Under the pieces are notes generated by a model that saw nothing but the letters and a program-made list of their open reading frames with translations, had not been told where the DNA came from and ran no database searches. Below are positions 26,904 through 35,354 of a stretch of DNA of 64,000 nucleotides, in pieces. Origin of the DNA: Lachnospiraceae bacterium. GTDB taxonomy: Bacteria > Bacillota > Clostridia > Lachnospirales > Lachnospiraceae. The first letter of the stretch is position 1. Every line of letters begins with the position of its first letter. The stretch spans positions 1 to 64,000 of the forward strand of contig JAJPWX010000003.1 of assembly GCA_021205755.1 (NCBI GenBank). Direction: 5' to 3'. The position numbers and the translations under genes were made by a program.

Positions 26904-28094
26904 TTACTTAATATTACCGTAAGCATTCACAGTAACGGTCACACCCATCGCTTCCAGACCAGCCTCGTCCAGCTCAAGTGTCGTATCGTTGTTCACTGTG
27001 ATCTCTCCGTTGTACATAGAAGCTACCAGAGCAGCGTAATCATCTTCTGTGAAATCATCACTCCACTGCGTGGATTCGCCAAGCTGTACATAGTTCTCAG
27101 ACGGAGTCTCGGATACCAGGCCAAGGTTCTGAATCTGGCCTACGTATGCATCCCAGTTGTCATTGATAATGATCTCGGTCAGAAGGGTATTTACGGTAGC
27201 TGCCAGACCCTTCATAGCGGAGGTAACCGTCATGCCCTCGCCATAAGCGCCGTCGATGATACCAGCCTGATCTACGTCAACACCGATGACCTTGCCGTCT
27301 ACCTTTGCAGCAGCTTCAGCCGCGGATGTGTAGATGCCGCCGCCGCAGGCAAAGACTACTTCCACGCCGTTGGTCTGATACCAGGTATCCATATAAGCGG
27401 TGATATCGGAATCGCCGTAGAACTGGTTGCCATATACATACTCAACCGTCACTTCGTCAGATACGCCAAGCTCTGCCGCCGCATCGCTGATGCCCTGTAC
27501 AAAGCCGTATCCGTAACGGATAACTGCCGGAACTGCCATGCCGCCCAGGAAGCCGATGTGACGATAGCCAAGCTTCACAGCCGCAACGCCTGCCATGTAG
27601 CCAGCCAGCTCTTCCTGATAGATCGCAATGTAAACATTGTCTGAATAATAGTAATCGGTTACTTCCCAGTTCTCCGGGACATAGTCATAATTCGGCTCCG
27701 CATACTCAAGGATGTCGCCTGCTCCAACGTCAAGCGCGACAAACTTCACATCCGGATACATCTCAGAGGTCTCAACGATCGTGCCTGCGAACGCATAGCC
27801 CGGCATAACGACAACATTGTAGCCCTCAGCTACAGCCTGATCTACGCTCTCTACACGCGCTGCTGTTGAGTCGTCGGTTGGTTTGTAATACTGGAACTCG
27901 ATGCCATTCTCTTCGCAGAATGCGGCACATGCTTCATAGGTCGTCTGGTTGAAAGACTGGTCTGTGATATCGCCATAGTCGGTAACCATAGCTACCTTGT
28001 AGGTCTCTTCCTCTGCGGAAGCAAACGAGGGCGCTGCGGAAAGTGCCATAGCGCCGGCCATCAGTACTGCTAATGCCTTGCTCATTCTTTTCAT
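26904..28094 (-). CDS. BMP-family substrate-binding protein of a nucleoside importer
   Basis: 396 residues from the ATG nine nt after AAAGGAG; the open frame continues far upstream without a ribosome site. The signal peptide is MKRMSKALAVLMAGAMALSA with likely cleavage after FASA. The mature part begins YKVAMVTDYGDITDQSFNQ, the BMP/PnrA signature, and continues with FVALDVGAG, KLGYRHIGFLGG, YVYGNQF and VFACGGGIYTS. Members bind purine nucleosides. No lipobox Cys follows the signal peptide, so it may be a free rather than lipid-anchored protein. First gene of the importer operon. Confidence 0.92.
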   Translation of the reverse strand: MKRMSKALAVLMAGAMALSAAPSFASAEEETYKVAMVTDYGDITDQSFNQTTYEACAAFCEENGIEFQYYKPTDDSTAARVESVDQAVAEGYNVVVMPGYAFAGTIVETSEMYPDVKFVALDVGAGDILEYAEPNYDYVPENWEVTDYYYSDNVYIAIYQEELAGYMAGVAAVKLGYRHIGFLGGMAVPAVIRYGYGFVQGISDAAAELGVSDEVTVEYVYGNQFYGDSDITAYMDTWYQTNGVEVVFACGGGIYTSAAEAAAKVDGKVIGVDVDQAGIIDGAYGEGMTVTSAMKGLAATVNTLLTEIIINDNWDAYVGQIQNLGLVSETPSENYVQLGESTQWSDDFTEDDYAALVASMYNGEITVNNDTTLELDEAGLEAMGVTVTVNAYGNIK

Positions 28095-28336
28095 TTTTGC
28101 ATACTCCTTTGTTTTTTTATTTATCCTTAAGCCAGTACCGGCTCTGGATCTGAATGAACCCCTTTTCTCACCTCTGCAGAACTCCCCACCGTCTGTCACA
28201 GGCCAATCGGCAAATAGTACAGGCTGTGCCTCTTTTCCATGCAATATTCCAAGGCATTGCCGCCATGCCGACACATATCTGTGAACAGTATACCACACTT
28301 TTCGACAAATTGAACTGTTTTTTTCACTTTTTTTAC

Positions 28337-28392
28337 ATAACAGTTCAAAACAGTTAAGCACAGACCTGTGGCCTGCTGTTCTGAATATTCTC
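28337..28392. repeat. MITE-like inverted-repeat element, copy 3 (minimal form)
   Basis: 56 bp between ATAACAGTTCAAAACAG and CTGCTGTTCTGAATATTCTC. It retains both family ends and the GACCTGTGGCCTGC segment but has almost no core. It lies between the divergent BMP and patatin genes. Confidence 0.72.
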
Positions 28393-28502
28393 ATTTTTGT
28401 TTACAACATCCGACATTCGTGATAAAATTCCCGATAATGGCAAACAACGAAATAGCTTTTTATTGTCTGGAAAAAGCAGAAAAACGAAGGAGGCAGCAGA
28501 AA

Positions 28503-29354
28503 ATGAAAATCGGGCTTGTATTGGAGGGCGGCGCCATGCGCGGCATGTACACCGCCGGAATTCTCGATGTTATGATGGAAAACCAGATCAAAATCAATGG
28601 CGCGATCGGGGTGTCCGCGGGCGCACTGTTCGGCGTAAACTATCTCTCCGGGCAGAATGGCCGCGTCATCCGCTACAACAAACGCTTCAACAGTGACAAA
28701 AACTACATGGGAATCCTTCCATTATTAAAGGAAGGAAATATCATCAGCACGAAATATGCTTATCATGACGTCCCCTATGAGCTGGATGTCTTCGACGACG
28801 CCGCCTACCGAACAGCCGCAGAGGAAATTCCCTTTTATGCGGTCGTCACAGATATCGAAACCGGAAAGCCGAAATATGTCCGCATCCGCAGCGTCTATAA
28901 GCAAATGGACGTCCTGCGCGCATCCGCGTCAATGCCCTTTGTCTCAAAGCCTGTAAAAATCGGCGACAGCCGCTATCTTGACGGCGGAATCTCAGACAGC
29001 GTGCCCTTCGAGTGGATGTATGGAAACGAGTACGATCGGCTGATCGTCGTGCTGACCCGCGACCTGTCCTACCGCAAGGAACCCATGTCCCCAGCGTTGA
29101 TTAAAGTCTGTTATCGGAAGTATCCGCAGCTGCAAAGCCAGCTTCTGCGCCGACATACGATCTACAATGAAGCGATTGAAGCCCTGAAACAGCGGGAAGC
29201 TGACGGACAGGCTTTCGTCATCCGTCCTTCTGTTCCGATCGAGATCGGACGCATCGAGAGCGACCCGTCCAAGCTGCAGGCCGTCTATGAACTGGGGCTG
29301 AATGATGGAGAGGCGCAGATCGAGGCGCTGAAATCTTATCTCGGACAAGAATAA
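28503..29354 (+). CDS. Patatin-like phospholipase
   Basis: Cytosolic or membrane-associated lipid acyl hydrolase, 283 residues. The ATG nine nt after AAGGAGG is chosen; the frame starts 45 codons earlier. The oxyanion motif GGAMRG (9-14), the nucleophile elbow GVSAG (Ser38) and DGG with Asp160 make the Ser-Asp dyad of patatins. It resembles the YjjU/RssA-like bacterial subgroup. It is monocistronic, divergent from the BMP operon and convergent with the cobalamin gene. Confidence 0.92.
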   Translation: MKIGLVLEGGAMRGMYTAGILDVMMENQIKINGAIGVSAGALFGVNYLSGQNGRVIRYNKRFNSDKNYMGILPLLKEGNIISTKYAYHDVPYELDVFDDAAYRTAAEEIPFYAVVTDIETGKPKYVRIRSVYKQMDVLRASASMPFVSKPVKIGDSRYLDGGISDSVPFEWMYGNEYDRLIVVLTRDLSYRKEPMSPALIKVCYRKYPQLQSQLLRRHTIYNEAIEALKQREADGQAFVIRPSVPIEIGRIESDPSKLQAVYELGLNDGEAQIEALKSYLGQE

Positions 29355-29364
29355 TCGTAATCTC

Positions 29365-29419
29365 CTGTGTTCCGATCGAACGCTGGCGGCAAACGCCTTT
29401 TGTCTTGATCGGGACACAG
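29365..29419. terminator. Nested hairpin between convergent genes
   Basis: An outer stem (CTGTGTTCCGATC with GATCGGGACACAG, one G-T) encloses an inner hairpin GGCG-GCAAA-CGCC followed by TTTTG on the plus strand. It would terminate the patatin gene and probably also the opposing cobalamin gene. Confidence 0.7.
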
Positions 29420-29428
29420 ATTCATCCA

Positions 29429-31591
29429 TTATAGCTCAGCCTGATTATCTATCCTTCTGCTCTCTTCCTGCTTTCTGGCCAGCTCCATTCTCTCCATCAT
29501 CATTTTTTCCATCATGCTCTCCGCGCCATCGGTCTCTCCCAGATACCCATACTGGTTAGAGAACAGGATAACCTCCGTTTCAAACGCTCCCCTGCAATGC
29601 TTTTGCAGATGGAATTTCACACGGCTTGCCACTTCTGCCATCGTCTGCGCCAGCCAGCCAGCTTCGAGCAAAATGCCGACCGCCTCTTCTGTCGTATTCG
29701 TATCCAGCAGTCTGCTCACGATTTCCGGCGGCGTCCCGGCCCGCATTGCCTGCGCCGCAAACAGCTCCGCGCGGCAATCCGCATGCGCGGAATGGGTATT
29801 CATCACACCTCCTGAAACCTTGATAAATTTCCCGATATGCGCGACAAACAGAATCCCTTTCACACCCAATTCTTCCGCGATATCCAGCGTTTCTCCGACG
29901 TAATTGCTGCATTTCATGGAATCGTCGGCGCTTAATCCGAAAAACTCTTCCCTGGCATTTTCTTTCGCGATTGAATTCCCCTGTGGGGGCGCATTCTGCC
30001 CACCCAGTCCCCCCTGCGACGTTTCTCTCTGCTCCGCTACCATTTTTACAGTTTTTTCCTGCACTTCCACATCCTGCCCGTCCGGAATCGGACTGCCAAT
30101 CGATGTGCCCCCTCTCCGAATAAAATCTGCACCATAATTTCCCGGCGTAATCAGAATATATTGTTCTCCATTCGCCACCTTCTGCTTCATCTCCACGCGA
30201 ATACTGGCAATCAGAGCTTCCTCGCTCATCGGAACCACGATTCCACTGGTACCAAGAATCGAAATACCGCCTTCGATTCCCAGGTGCGGGTTAAATGTTC
30301 GCTTCGCGATTTCCACCCCCTCCGGCACCGAGATGGTAATTTTCAGAGATCCAGGATATTCAAAATCCTCGCAGACCGATTTCACTTCCTGCGTAATCAT
30401 CTTGCGCGGCACCCGATTGATCGCCGCCTCCCCGACCGCCTGCTCCAGGCCAAGCTTCGTCACACGTCCGACACCGAGGCCGCCGTCAATCAGTATCCGT
30501 GACCGGCTCTCGCACTCCGGATTCGCTCCGTCTTCCCTCTGAATTGCACCGGACAATTTTTTAACCGTCCTGGGACTCTCTAAATTCGCCGATTCACTCC
30601 AGGCTGCATCTTCAACCATAAACTCTGCCCGCGCATATACCAGAACCCCATCTGTCGCATCCGGGTCATCGCCAGCATATTTTCGCACTGCGCAGCTCAC
30701 CGAGCCTTCCGCCAGTTCCTGCTCTTCCACCGGCAAATGGAGCCGAATCCCTTTCGGAGTCAACAGATCCACACGGTGACAGATTCTCCCGGACAACAGC
30801 ATCTGCGCCGCCGCTTTAGCTGCTGCTGCAGCGCAGCTTCCGGTCGTGTAACCGCAGCGCAGCTTTTTATTCTTTTTCATAACAAACTGATCTTCGATCC
30901 CGGTCAGCCCGGGAATGAACGGCAGCGGATGAATATTTATCAAACGGATTTGATCTGCGGAAGCTTTTCCAACCGCCTCAGCAATAGGATCAGCATCCCC
31001 GGATTTTTCTCCCCTTTCATCGCCAGGCAGTTCCTCATTCCCAATACTCGATTCCAGTTCACAACAGAATCCTTCCCCATTTTTCACCTGCCACTCAAAA
31101 TAATCCCGGTGCGGCCGGGAAAAACGATCCAAGATCGCCATAATGGTTCCGCCATGCACAGCAAAAGCCACACTTTTCGCTTCTGCTCTCTGCGCCCCGG
31201 CACAGGCTTCCAGAAAGGCGCCACAGCATCTCTCGATAAAATCCGCCCGGCTCTCTCCTCCCGGAAATGCAGTCGTGCCTCCGCTGTCAATCCAGGCCTG
31301 GTAGCGCGCATCCTCCTTCAATTCCCCGTAATTTTTATACTCAAACTCACCAAAATCACACTCCGCAAAGCCGGATAAAAGCCGGACTTCCACATCCGGA
31401 TACAGGGCTTTCGCCGTCTGTACGCACCGCTTCCGCGGACTTGCGTATACAAGCTCTGGCTGAGGATAAAAGCCACGGTTTTCTTCCAATTTTCGAAGAG
31501 CCTCCTCCGTCAGCGGCTCATCAGTGGTACCCACATAGCGGTGTTCCAGATTTCCGGCCGTGCTCCCGTGCCGGATCAGATAAATTTCCAT
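29429..31591 (-). CDS. cbiD: Histidine phosphatase (CobC-like) fused to CbiD, cobalamin biosynthesis
   Basis: 720-residue fusion. Residues 1-180 are a histidine phosphatase: RHGST with phospho-acceptor His8, a second catalytic His146 in VHGG, and Arg/Glu positions as in alpha-ribazole phosphatase. A Gly/Asp/Glu-rich linker spans about 181-237. From about 238 comes CbiD, cobalt-precorrin-5B C1-methyltransferase, with LRCGYTTGSCAAAAAKAA, VGRVTKLGLEQAVGEAAIN, NPHLGIEGGISILGTSGIV, ITPGNYG and VAHIGKFIKVSGG. CbiD acts mid-pathway and the phosphatase in nucleotide-loop assembly. No other cobalamin gene lies nearby. No ribosome site is seen before the internal Met238. Confidence 0.92.
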   Translation of the reverse strand: MEIYLIRHGSTAGNLEHRYVGTTDEPLTEEALRKLEENRGFYPQPELVYASPRKRCVQTAKALYPDVEVRLLSGFAECDFGEFEYKNYGELKEDARYQAWIDSGGTTAFPGGESRADFIERCCGAFLEACAGAQRAEAKSVAFAVHGGTIMAILDRFSRPHRDYFEWQVKNGEGFCCELESSIGNEELPGDERGEKSGDADPIAEAVGKASADQIRLINIHPLPFIPGLTGIEDQFVMKKNKKLRCGYTTGSCAAAAAKAAAQMLLSGRICHRVDLLTPKGIRLHLPVEEQELAEGSVSCAVRKYAGDDPDATDGVLVYARAEFMVEDAAWSESANLESPRTVKKLSGAIQREDGANPECESRSRILIDGGLGVGRVTKLGLEQAVGEAAINRVPRKMITQEVKSVCEDFEYPGSLKITISVPEGVEIAKRTFNPHLGIEGGISILGTSGIVVPMSEEALIASIRVEMKQKVANGEQYILITPGNYGADFIRRGGTSIGSPIPDGQDVEVQEKTVKMVAEQRETSQGGLGGQNAPPQGNSIAKENAREEFFGLSADDSMKCSNYVGETLDIAEELGVKGILFVAHIGKFIKVSGGVMNTHSAHADCRAELFAAQAMRAGTPPEIVSRLLDTNTTEEAVGILLEAGWLAQTMAEVASRVKFHLQKHCRGAFETEVILFSNQYGYLGETDGAESMMEKMMMERMELARKQEESRRIDNQAEL

Positions 31592-31791
31592 ACATCCCAG
31601 CTCCTTTTTTCCCGGAAGTAAAAAGGAAACAGACCAGATTCTGTGTCTCCTTCTTCCGTTTCCGAATTTCCTGTTCCAGAAGTTCTTCGGCGCTCACGGT
31701 CTCCGGCACATAATCCCGCACATAGCAAGCTGATTCTCCACACTCTCACCGCGGCCAGTCCATTTGGATTTTCTGCTATAGGTAAAAATCC
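31592..31791 (-). other. Leader of the cobC-cbiD gene, possible cobalamin-riboswitch remnant
   Basis: 200 nt between the AAA gene stop and the fusion gene. On the minus strand it contains GAAAATCC, a CCGCGGTGAGAG block and TGCCGGAGACCG, which recall parts of the cobalamin aptamer and its B12 box. The GCCACTG and GGGAAGGC blocks are missing, and there is no room for the 5' half. A 66-codon frame here has no family resemblance. This is only a weak call. Confidence 0.25.
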
Positions 31792-33402
31792 TCAAGGCAA
31801 TACTTCTATCTTGCAATGATGATCCTTATTTTGCTTATCATACCCAATTCCAACAGCCAGAATCCGACCTGTATAGCGTGGTTTTTCACCCATTTTTCCT
31901 TTAAATCGCAATGCATATTGTTTCTGTTTAATCTGCGCAATTGCTTCCTCCGGCGTATGATCAACCTTCAATTCAAGAATAATACAGTCCGCTCCCTTTC
32001 TCTCCGGGTAAAAAATAAAATCTACATAACCTATACCAGCCTTATCTTCCCGTTCAACCCGATAACTGTCTCTCGCAGACAAGTAGACAAGCGTAACAAT
32101 CGTTGACAACTCCACCTCATTATTATAAGAAAGGATCGGCGTTTCCGTGTTATGCGCAAACTCCAGAATTTTTTCCATCGTCCTGGTATCACCCGCTAAT
32201 GTTGCCTGCAGCATACGATCCGATTCTCTGGCCAGACGATTCACGTATCCCAATGAACTTTCCCTGCGAATCGTCTTTGAAAATTCATCCATCAATTCCT
32301 TATTCGGAATACAAACGTTTCCATTCTCATAGCTCAGAAAACCATATACTACCATTGCAGAAAAAATCTCATTCTTTGTGTCAAGCTTCATAGCAGTAGC
32401 CGCATACTCTTCCACATCAGCCTGAACCGACTCCCCCGCAACCATTAAAGCCACATCATTTTTGACGTCATCCATATCATTGACTATATATTCGGAGATT
32501 TCCGAATACGGACCGGTTCCTGTCCAGTAGCTTCTTGCCCGGTTGCGCCGCAGTGCATAGACCACCGACCGCGGATTATAGATTCGCTTTCCACTGGTCG
32601 TATGATAACCGTCATACCAATACCTCAGGTCATCTCTGGAAATAGCAGGTACTTTTGTTCTTTTCAAATACTGCTGATAAAGGACATCCACCTCACCATC
32701 TGTAAAACCAAAGTACTCACTGAACAAATCATCCGCCACCATTGTATACTCATCGAAGTTATTGATGGATGAACCACTCGAATATTTTGCAATTGGAAGA
32801 ATTCCTGTCATATACGTCAACGAAACATATGGCTGATCCTTAATCAGACAGGCCAGATAATTTAAGTAAGCTTCCCTGTCCACTTCCGTAAAAAAACGCT
32901 TATGAAATATAGCGTCCCATTCATCCAGCACAAAAATAAACTTCTCACCATACTTCTGAAAAACAATGCAAAACAAATCCCACACCGCTAATTCCGAAAT
33001 GACGGAGATTTCCGGATATGTTTCCATCAGATCCGATTTCAGCTGTTCCGAAATGCTATCGATATACTGCTGAAAACTCTGGCAATTCTCCGGTGTCTTG
33101 CTAAAGTCAATATAAACAACATTATGCTGATTCAGATGTTTATGATAATCTGTATTTTCCGATATCTTCATAATGTTAAAAATAGCACTGCTATCCACGC
33201 CTTTTCCAAAAAACGCACCCACCATGTTTGCCATGACTGTCTTTCCAAAGCGGCGAGGTTTCGTAATACAAAAATCACTGTCACTCTGATCCAGAAAATT
33301 AAAAAGCTGCCCCAGCAGTAAAGATTTGTCCACAAAATAAGGATTTGCAGCCATTTCCCGAAACTGCGCCGCAGGAAATGAACTGTTTAAATAAAGGCTC
33401 AT
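31792..33402 (-). CDS. AAA-ATPase-like protein with C-terminal PD-(D/E)XK-like domain, paralogue A
   Basis: 536 residues of the AAA-ATPase_like/PDDEXK_9 type abundant in Lachnospiraceae and Bacteroides; function unknown. N-terminal PYFVDKSLLL, a P-loop-like KPRRFGKTV (about 45-53), and FVLDEWDAIF as the Walker B. The C-terminal nuclease-like core has GYVDFIFYP and CIILELKVD (Asp, then Glu-x-Lys). GAGGAG precedes the ATG. It is the same length as the protein at 54053-55663 and similar along its length, so both arose by duplication. It lies 28 nt after a coiled-coil gene. Confidence 0.82.
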   Translation of the reverse strand: MSLYLNSSFPAAQFREMAANPYFVDKSLLLGQLFNFLDQSDSDFCITKPRRFGKTVMANMVGAFFGKGVDSSAIFNIMKISENTDYHKHLNQHNVVYIDFSKTPENCQSFQQYIDSISEQLKSDLMETYPEISVISELAVWDLFCIVFQKYGEKFIFVLDEWDAIFHKRFFTEVDREAYLNYLACLIKDQPYVSLTYMTGILPIAKYSSGSSINNFDEYTMVADDLFSEYFGFTDGEVDVLYQQYLKRTKVPAISRDDLRYWYDGYHTTSGKRIYNPRSVVYALRRNRARSYWTGTGPYSEISEYIVNDMDDVKNDVALMVAGESVQADVEEYAATAMKLDTKNEIFSAMVVYGFLSYENGNVCIPNKELMDEFSKTIRRESSLGYVNRLARESDRMLQATLAGDTRTMEKILEFAHNTETPILSYNNEVELSTIVTLVYLSARDSYRVEREDKAGIGYVDFIFYPERKGADCIILELKVDHTPEEAIAQIKQKQYALRFKGKMGEKPRYTGRILAVGIGYDKQNKDHHCKIEVLP

Positions 33403-33430
33403 ATCGTTCTCCTCATCTCAATTACCGTAA

Positions 33431-34231
33431 TCATTTCGCACCTTCTGGTCTATACGCTCCAGGGCTATCATCACCCGCGTCATATTCTCTTTCAAGATAC
33501 CCTACAAGTACCGGGTATTTATCCAGTATTCGCTTGATTTCCTGAAACAAAATGTCCATCGTATTCTTCGCCTGCGCTTTAGCCTCCTCACGCATTTCAT
33601 CGCACTCCAGCTGTGTCTTTTCTATGATCAAATCGTGTTCCCGTTGTGCTTTCTCCTGAAGCATGTCGCACGCCTGCTGTGCCTCGCTCAGGCGTTCTTC
33701 CTGCATCCTGGCACATTCCCGTTCCGTCTTCTCTATAAGCGCGTCGCGATTCCGCTGTGTTTCTTCCAGCATCCGATCACACGCCTGCTGTGCTTCGCTC
33801 AAAAGTTTCTCTCGCTCCTGCTGTGCTTCGGCCAGAAGTTTCTCCCGCTCCTGCTGCGCAGCTTCCCTCCAATTTTCGGTTTCTTGTTCGGGCAGCGTTT
33901 TTTCTTGCCGGGACTCATCCGCATCAGAAGAAGCAGCATCTGCCTCTGCTTCCGCCTCTTCATCCGCATTTTGCTTTGGTTCCGCCTGGCATGCAGTTCG
34001 AACCGAATCAAGATACTGCTGCGCGGCTGCCTCGGCATCCTCAAAGATACGGTTCAGACTTAGCGCAGCCTCAGCAATAGAGCCTGCGTTTTCCATGCGT
34101 ATCGTCTTGTCCTCCAGCTGCCTGCGGAGTTCTTCGTTTTCCTGCTGGATTGTCTTGCCATTCTGCTGCAATGCATAAATAATCTCAATCAGTTCTGTAC
34201 GGTTCATCCGCCGCAATTCTTTCTCTGCCAT
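33431..34231 (-). CDS. Coiled-coil protein of unknown function
   Basis: 266 residues, not recognised. The ATG six nt after GGGAGA is preferred over one seven codons upstream. It begins MAEKELRRMNRTELIEIIYALQQN, which is followed by a coiled coil (about 20-50), an acidic Ala/Glu/Asp segment (about 90-125), and then a long series of imperfect 11-14-residue repeats (AQQEREKLLAEAQQE, AQRNRDALIEKTERE types) to about 235. A short conserved-looking end (ILFQEIKRILDKYPVLV) closes it. It resembles DivIVA-like or scaffolding proteins found next to sortase genes. It lies just downstream of a sortase gene. Confidence 0.6.
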   Translation of the reverse strand: MAEKELRRMNRTELIEIIYALQQNGKTIQQENEELRRQLEDKTIRMENAGSIAEAALSLNRIFEDAEAAAQQYLDSVRTACQAEPKQNADEEAEAEADAASSDADESRQEKTLPEQETENWREAAQQEREKLLAEAQQEREKLLSEAQQACDRMLEETQRNRDALIEKTERECARMQEERLSEAQQACDMLQEKAQREHDLIIEKTQLECDEMREEAKAQAKNTMDILFQEIKRILDKYPVLVGYLEREYDAGDDSPGAYRPEGAK

Positions 34232-34371
34232 ACCTTCTCTCCCTGCCTTCATTCTGCAAACATGTCAGCTACATGCCTTTATCCTATGTTTTTTTCTGTA
34301 TATTCTATATTCTTATGTTGTCTGCTATTATGCCGCATTCCCTTATTCTTCCACGCGGCTGCAACGCACGG

Positions 34372-34977
34372 TTACTCTGGCCTGCCCCCCCCGATGGTAC
34401 AGGTAAACAGCGTCAGATCCCACTCCTCTTCCCCGCTATCTGTTCCAAGCATTTTTTCTATGTCCGTCGGCTGGAGCGTCGTCACTTCCAGTACTTCATA
34501 TTCAAATATGTTCCCGTCCACATCAGTAAAGGAAATCGTATCTCCTGCTTCCAGATTCTTCAGATTTCCAAAATGGCGGTCGTAATTGTGTCCGCAAATC
34601 ACCAGATCATCCGTCCAGGCGGAACCGCTGTAGCGGCACGGCGCAATTTTCAGTCCAGGATAGCTCCATTCGGACATCACCGGCAATTCCAGCCCAAAAC
34701 GCGAAATCGACAGCGTCCCAATATACGCGTAGCCATCGATCTCAACCGTCGCCATTTCCGCTTCCGCAGACGCATCTCCATCCTCCAGACTGTCCACGTC
34801 ATCAGGCGTACTTCCCACATCACTGGAAGAATCCGCATCGTCCAGCTTTGCCTGGATCTCCGTCACGGAATTGCCCGCCCGCCAGTTATCCCAGCTGTCA
34901 TAGACCAGTAAAACCAATGCCGCAGCGACCAATATTGTCCCTATAATTGTCAAAATTGTACCGCATCTGTATCTCAT
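34372..34977 (-). CDS. Sortase, out of frame at a G8 tract just after the catalytic Cys
   Basis: Membrane transpeptidase that would attach surface proteins to the wall. The 201-residue product starts at the ATG of MRYRCG, with a membrane anchor at about 8-26, an acidic linker, and the sortase core: GYAYIGTLSISRFGLELPV, catalytic His130 in CGHNYDRHFG and Cys193 in LTLFTCT. Then eight Gs shift the frame and the protein ends GGGRPE. With six or nine Gs it would continue Q-ARVTVRCSRVEE to a stop at 34343, restoring catalytic Arg200 and giving 210 or 211 residues. As read, it lacks the Arg and final strand. It looks class B/D-like. Confidence 0.85.
   Translation of the reverse strand: MRYRCGTILTIIGTILVAAALVLLVYDSWDNWRAGNSVTEIQAKLDDADSSSDVGSTPDDVDSLEDGDASAEAEMATVEIDGYAYIGTLSISRFGLELPVMSEWSYPGLKIAPCRYSGSAWTDDLVICGHNYDRHFGNLKNLEAGDTISFTDVDGNIFEYEVLEVTTLQPTDIEKMLGTDSGEEEWDLTLFTCTIGGGRPE
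34385..34392 (-). repeat. G8 homopolymer inside the sortase gene
   Basis: Eight Cs on the plus strand (eight Gs in the mRNA) lie between the catalytic Cys and Arg codons. A change of minus two or plus one G restores the family C-terminus. It is a slipped-strand mispairing candidate or, less interestingly, a sequencing error. Confidence 0.8.
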
Positions 34978-35354
34978 CGTTTTTCTTTTCTGTCTGCCTT
35001 TTCTTGAATTCCTTTTATTTCTGGTTTTTATTTTACCATGCAAAATCACGAATTACAAGATGCCTACTATAGATTCTTCATCACAACTCACGGTAGCATT
35101 TGTCATAAGCAACCATTTACGTAAAACTCATTTTATGAAAAAAACATTTTTATTTTTTTATTTTAGTTATTCTGATACTAGTTTTATATATTATGTAATT
35201 TTAAATAATATTTATAGTTGACTTATTTAGTACTAAGTGGTATTATTTTGTTGTCTTCTACCAAAATTACCAATGTCAAAACAACTTATATTCACTCATG
35301 CAATTCCGGGGTTTCCTTTTTTCACTTTACATGATAAAATCAGGAGGAAAATAA
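34978..35354. other. AT-rich intergenic region between divergent genes
   Basis: 377 nt, much more AT-rich than the surroundings. It holds the promoter of the Rpn-like gene (35218-35246) and the leader of the sortase gene, whose ribosome site is weak. No additional gene is seen. Confidence 0.6.
35218..35246 (+). promoter_or_regulatory. Promoter of the Rpn-like nuclease gene
   Basis: TTGACT, 17-bp spacer, TATTAT on the plus strand, about 110 nt upstream of the start codon. Confidence 0.7.

Noticed and set aside
31521-31721. 66-codon minus-strand frame before the CbiD fusion
   Set aside because: Overlaps the start of the fusion gene, has no ribosome site and no recognisable product; better seen as untranslated leader.
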